Program-made: the position numbers and the translations under genes
Assembly: GCA_018714445.1 (NCBI GenBank)
Contig: DVNK01000034.1
Span: 1-32,769, forward strand
Source of the DNA: Candidatus Fimadaptatus faecigallinarum
GTDB lineage: Bacteria > Bacillota > Clostridia > Christensenellales > Aristaeellaceae
Length of the DNA: 32,769 bases
Reading direction: 5' to 3'
Shown: one piece after another, positions 32,286 through 32,769 of the stretch
Position numbering within the stretch: the stretch's first letter is position 1
How the letters are laid out: each line of letters begins with the position of its first letter
Notes under the pieces: generated by a model
Seen by the model: only the letters and a program-made list of their open reading frames with translations
What the model was told of the DNA's origin: nothing
The model's database searches: none

Positions 32286-32534
32286 GAAATGCCGGTAATA
32301 TGCGCATGGGTGCAATATATCGCTGACGCTGATATCCGCGCGCTGAGATGCCGGAGCGGCATGTCGGCTGAGACGCGTTTTGCGGGCACGCAAGGCGCTG
32401 TCGCCGTTATGGATAAGGCTCGAGAAAATGATATCAGCCTACTTCTCATAGCCTCAGAGCGCCCCCCCGAAGGGCCGTAAGTGGCCTTCCGTGCAAAAAG
32501 TTCAAAAAAACCGAAAAAAGAGTCCAAAAAGGTA
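32286..32534. other. Spacer before the rRNA promoter; no gene seen
   Basis: About 250 bases. A short hairpin (GAAGGGCC...GGCCTTCC near 32469-32488) and A-rich tracts (32496-32530) are the only structures. The A-rich stretch directly upstream of the -35 resembles an UP element, which would fit a strong rRNA promoter. Confidence 0.45.
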
Positions 32535-32563
32535 TTGACAAAGGCGTGGGGGTGTGGTATTAT
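32535..32563 (+). promoter_or_regulatory. Strong promoter, probably of an rRNA operon
   Basis: TTGACA (32535-32540), 17 bp, TATTAT (32558-32563), with an A-tract upstream. The downstream sequence looks like a 16S leader. Confidence 0.8.
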
Positions 32564-32569
32564 ATATGA

Positions 32570-32769
32570 GCTGCCAGCGAGCGGCGCACGAGATGAGCGA
32601 GAGATGCTCAAGAGTGCGTCGGGAGTTGAGCAGGGAGCGATCCTTGAAAACGATACAGTATGAACGACGAAGTCCGGAAGGACTGAGTTGGAAAGAAGCG
32701 AAGAACAGTCAGTTTTTTGAGAGAGCGAGAGCTTGGTGTTTTAGCGAGCATCGAGCGATTGAATTGAAC
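32570..32769 (+). other. Probable 5' leader of an rRNA operon, cut by the window end
   Basis: The transcript contains CCTTGAAAACGATACAG near 32640, like the TTGAAAAC-containing leaders that precede 16S genes in Firmicutes. It also has purine-rich GAGAGAGCGAGAGC segments and no protein-like frame with a ribosome site. The 16S gene itself is not in the window, so this is inference. Confidence 0.55.

Noticed and set aside
32481..32663. 60-codon plus-strand open frame at the right edge
   Set aside because: It crosses the probable rRNA promoter and leader and has no ribosome site.

Overview
The window looks like part of the chromosome of a GC-rich, spore-forming Clostridia-type Firmicute (Bacillota). 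The evidence is a pair of alpha/beta-type small acid-soluble spore proteins, a T-box leader in front of thrS, strong AGGAGG ribosome sites, a LytTR-DUF3021 operon, and a tmRNA of the ordinary one-piece form. An affiliation near Christensenellales is only a guess. Nearly every promoter I can place is a sigma-A type with a spacer of exactly 17 bp, several with perfect or near-perfect TTGACA and TATAAT boxes.

Layout, left end. Positions 1-1266 hold the 3' remnant of an ABC exporter, broken right after Walker B, then a strongly promoted operon of two Nif11-type peptide precursors. Their cores share three CxC motifs and a C-terminal GGGVD, and a terminator follows. Then come a SAM methyltransferase, a MazG-like pyrophosphohydrolase, about 760 bases with no convincing gene, a nitrilase-family amidohydrolase (minus), the two spore proteins (minus), a CDF metal exporter with Mn-type metal sites, and T-box-controlled thrS.

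Middle. A PHP-domain protein and a TIM-barrel isomerase form a coupled minus-strand operon. A TetR regulator and a MATE exporter are divergent and share overlapping promoters. A heterodimeric ABC exporter (two half-transporters) lies on the minus strand. It is preceded by a complete leader unit of promoter, 37-codon peptide gene and intrinsic terminator, the arrangement of ribosome-mediated attenuation known for bmrBCD; I consider this the best regulatory find here. Next are an XRE-S24 regulator coupled to an exported beta-propeller-like protein, and a LytTR-DUF3021 operon with a 21-bp-phased direct-repeat operator.

Right part. A ParB-like protein and a TIM-barrel isomerase pair up, followed by tmRNA (ssrA) and smpB separated by a 26-bp tandem repeat array. 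Then come a uroporphyrinogen-decarboxylase-family protein, a MarR-MATE operon with two identical palindromic operators, tRNA-Leu(UAA), a Gfo/Idh/MocA oxidoreductase, an exported protein with eight CxxC motifs, a cysteine desulfurase divergent from a Se/S-carrier-like DUF3343 protein, and endonuclease III (nth). The window ends in what looks like the promoter and leader of an rRNA operon, just short of the 16S gene.

Functional themes are drug and metabolite export with local regulators (two MATE proteins and one heterodimeric ABC pump), translation and ribosome rescue (thrS, tmRNA, smpB, tRNA-Leu, rRNA leader), and peptide natural-product precursors. No insertion sequence, phage gene or CRISPR array was seen.
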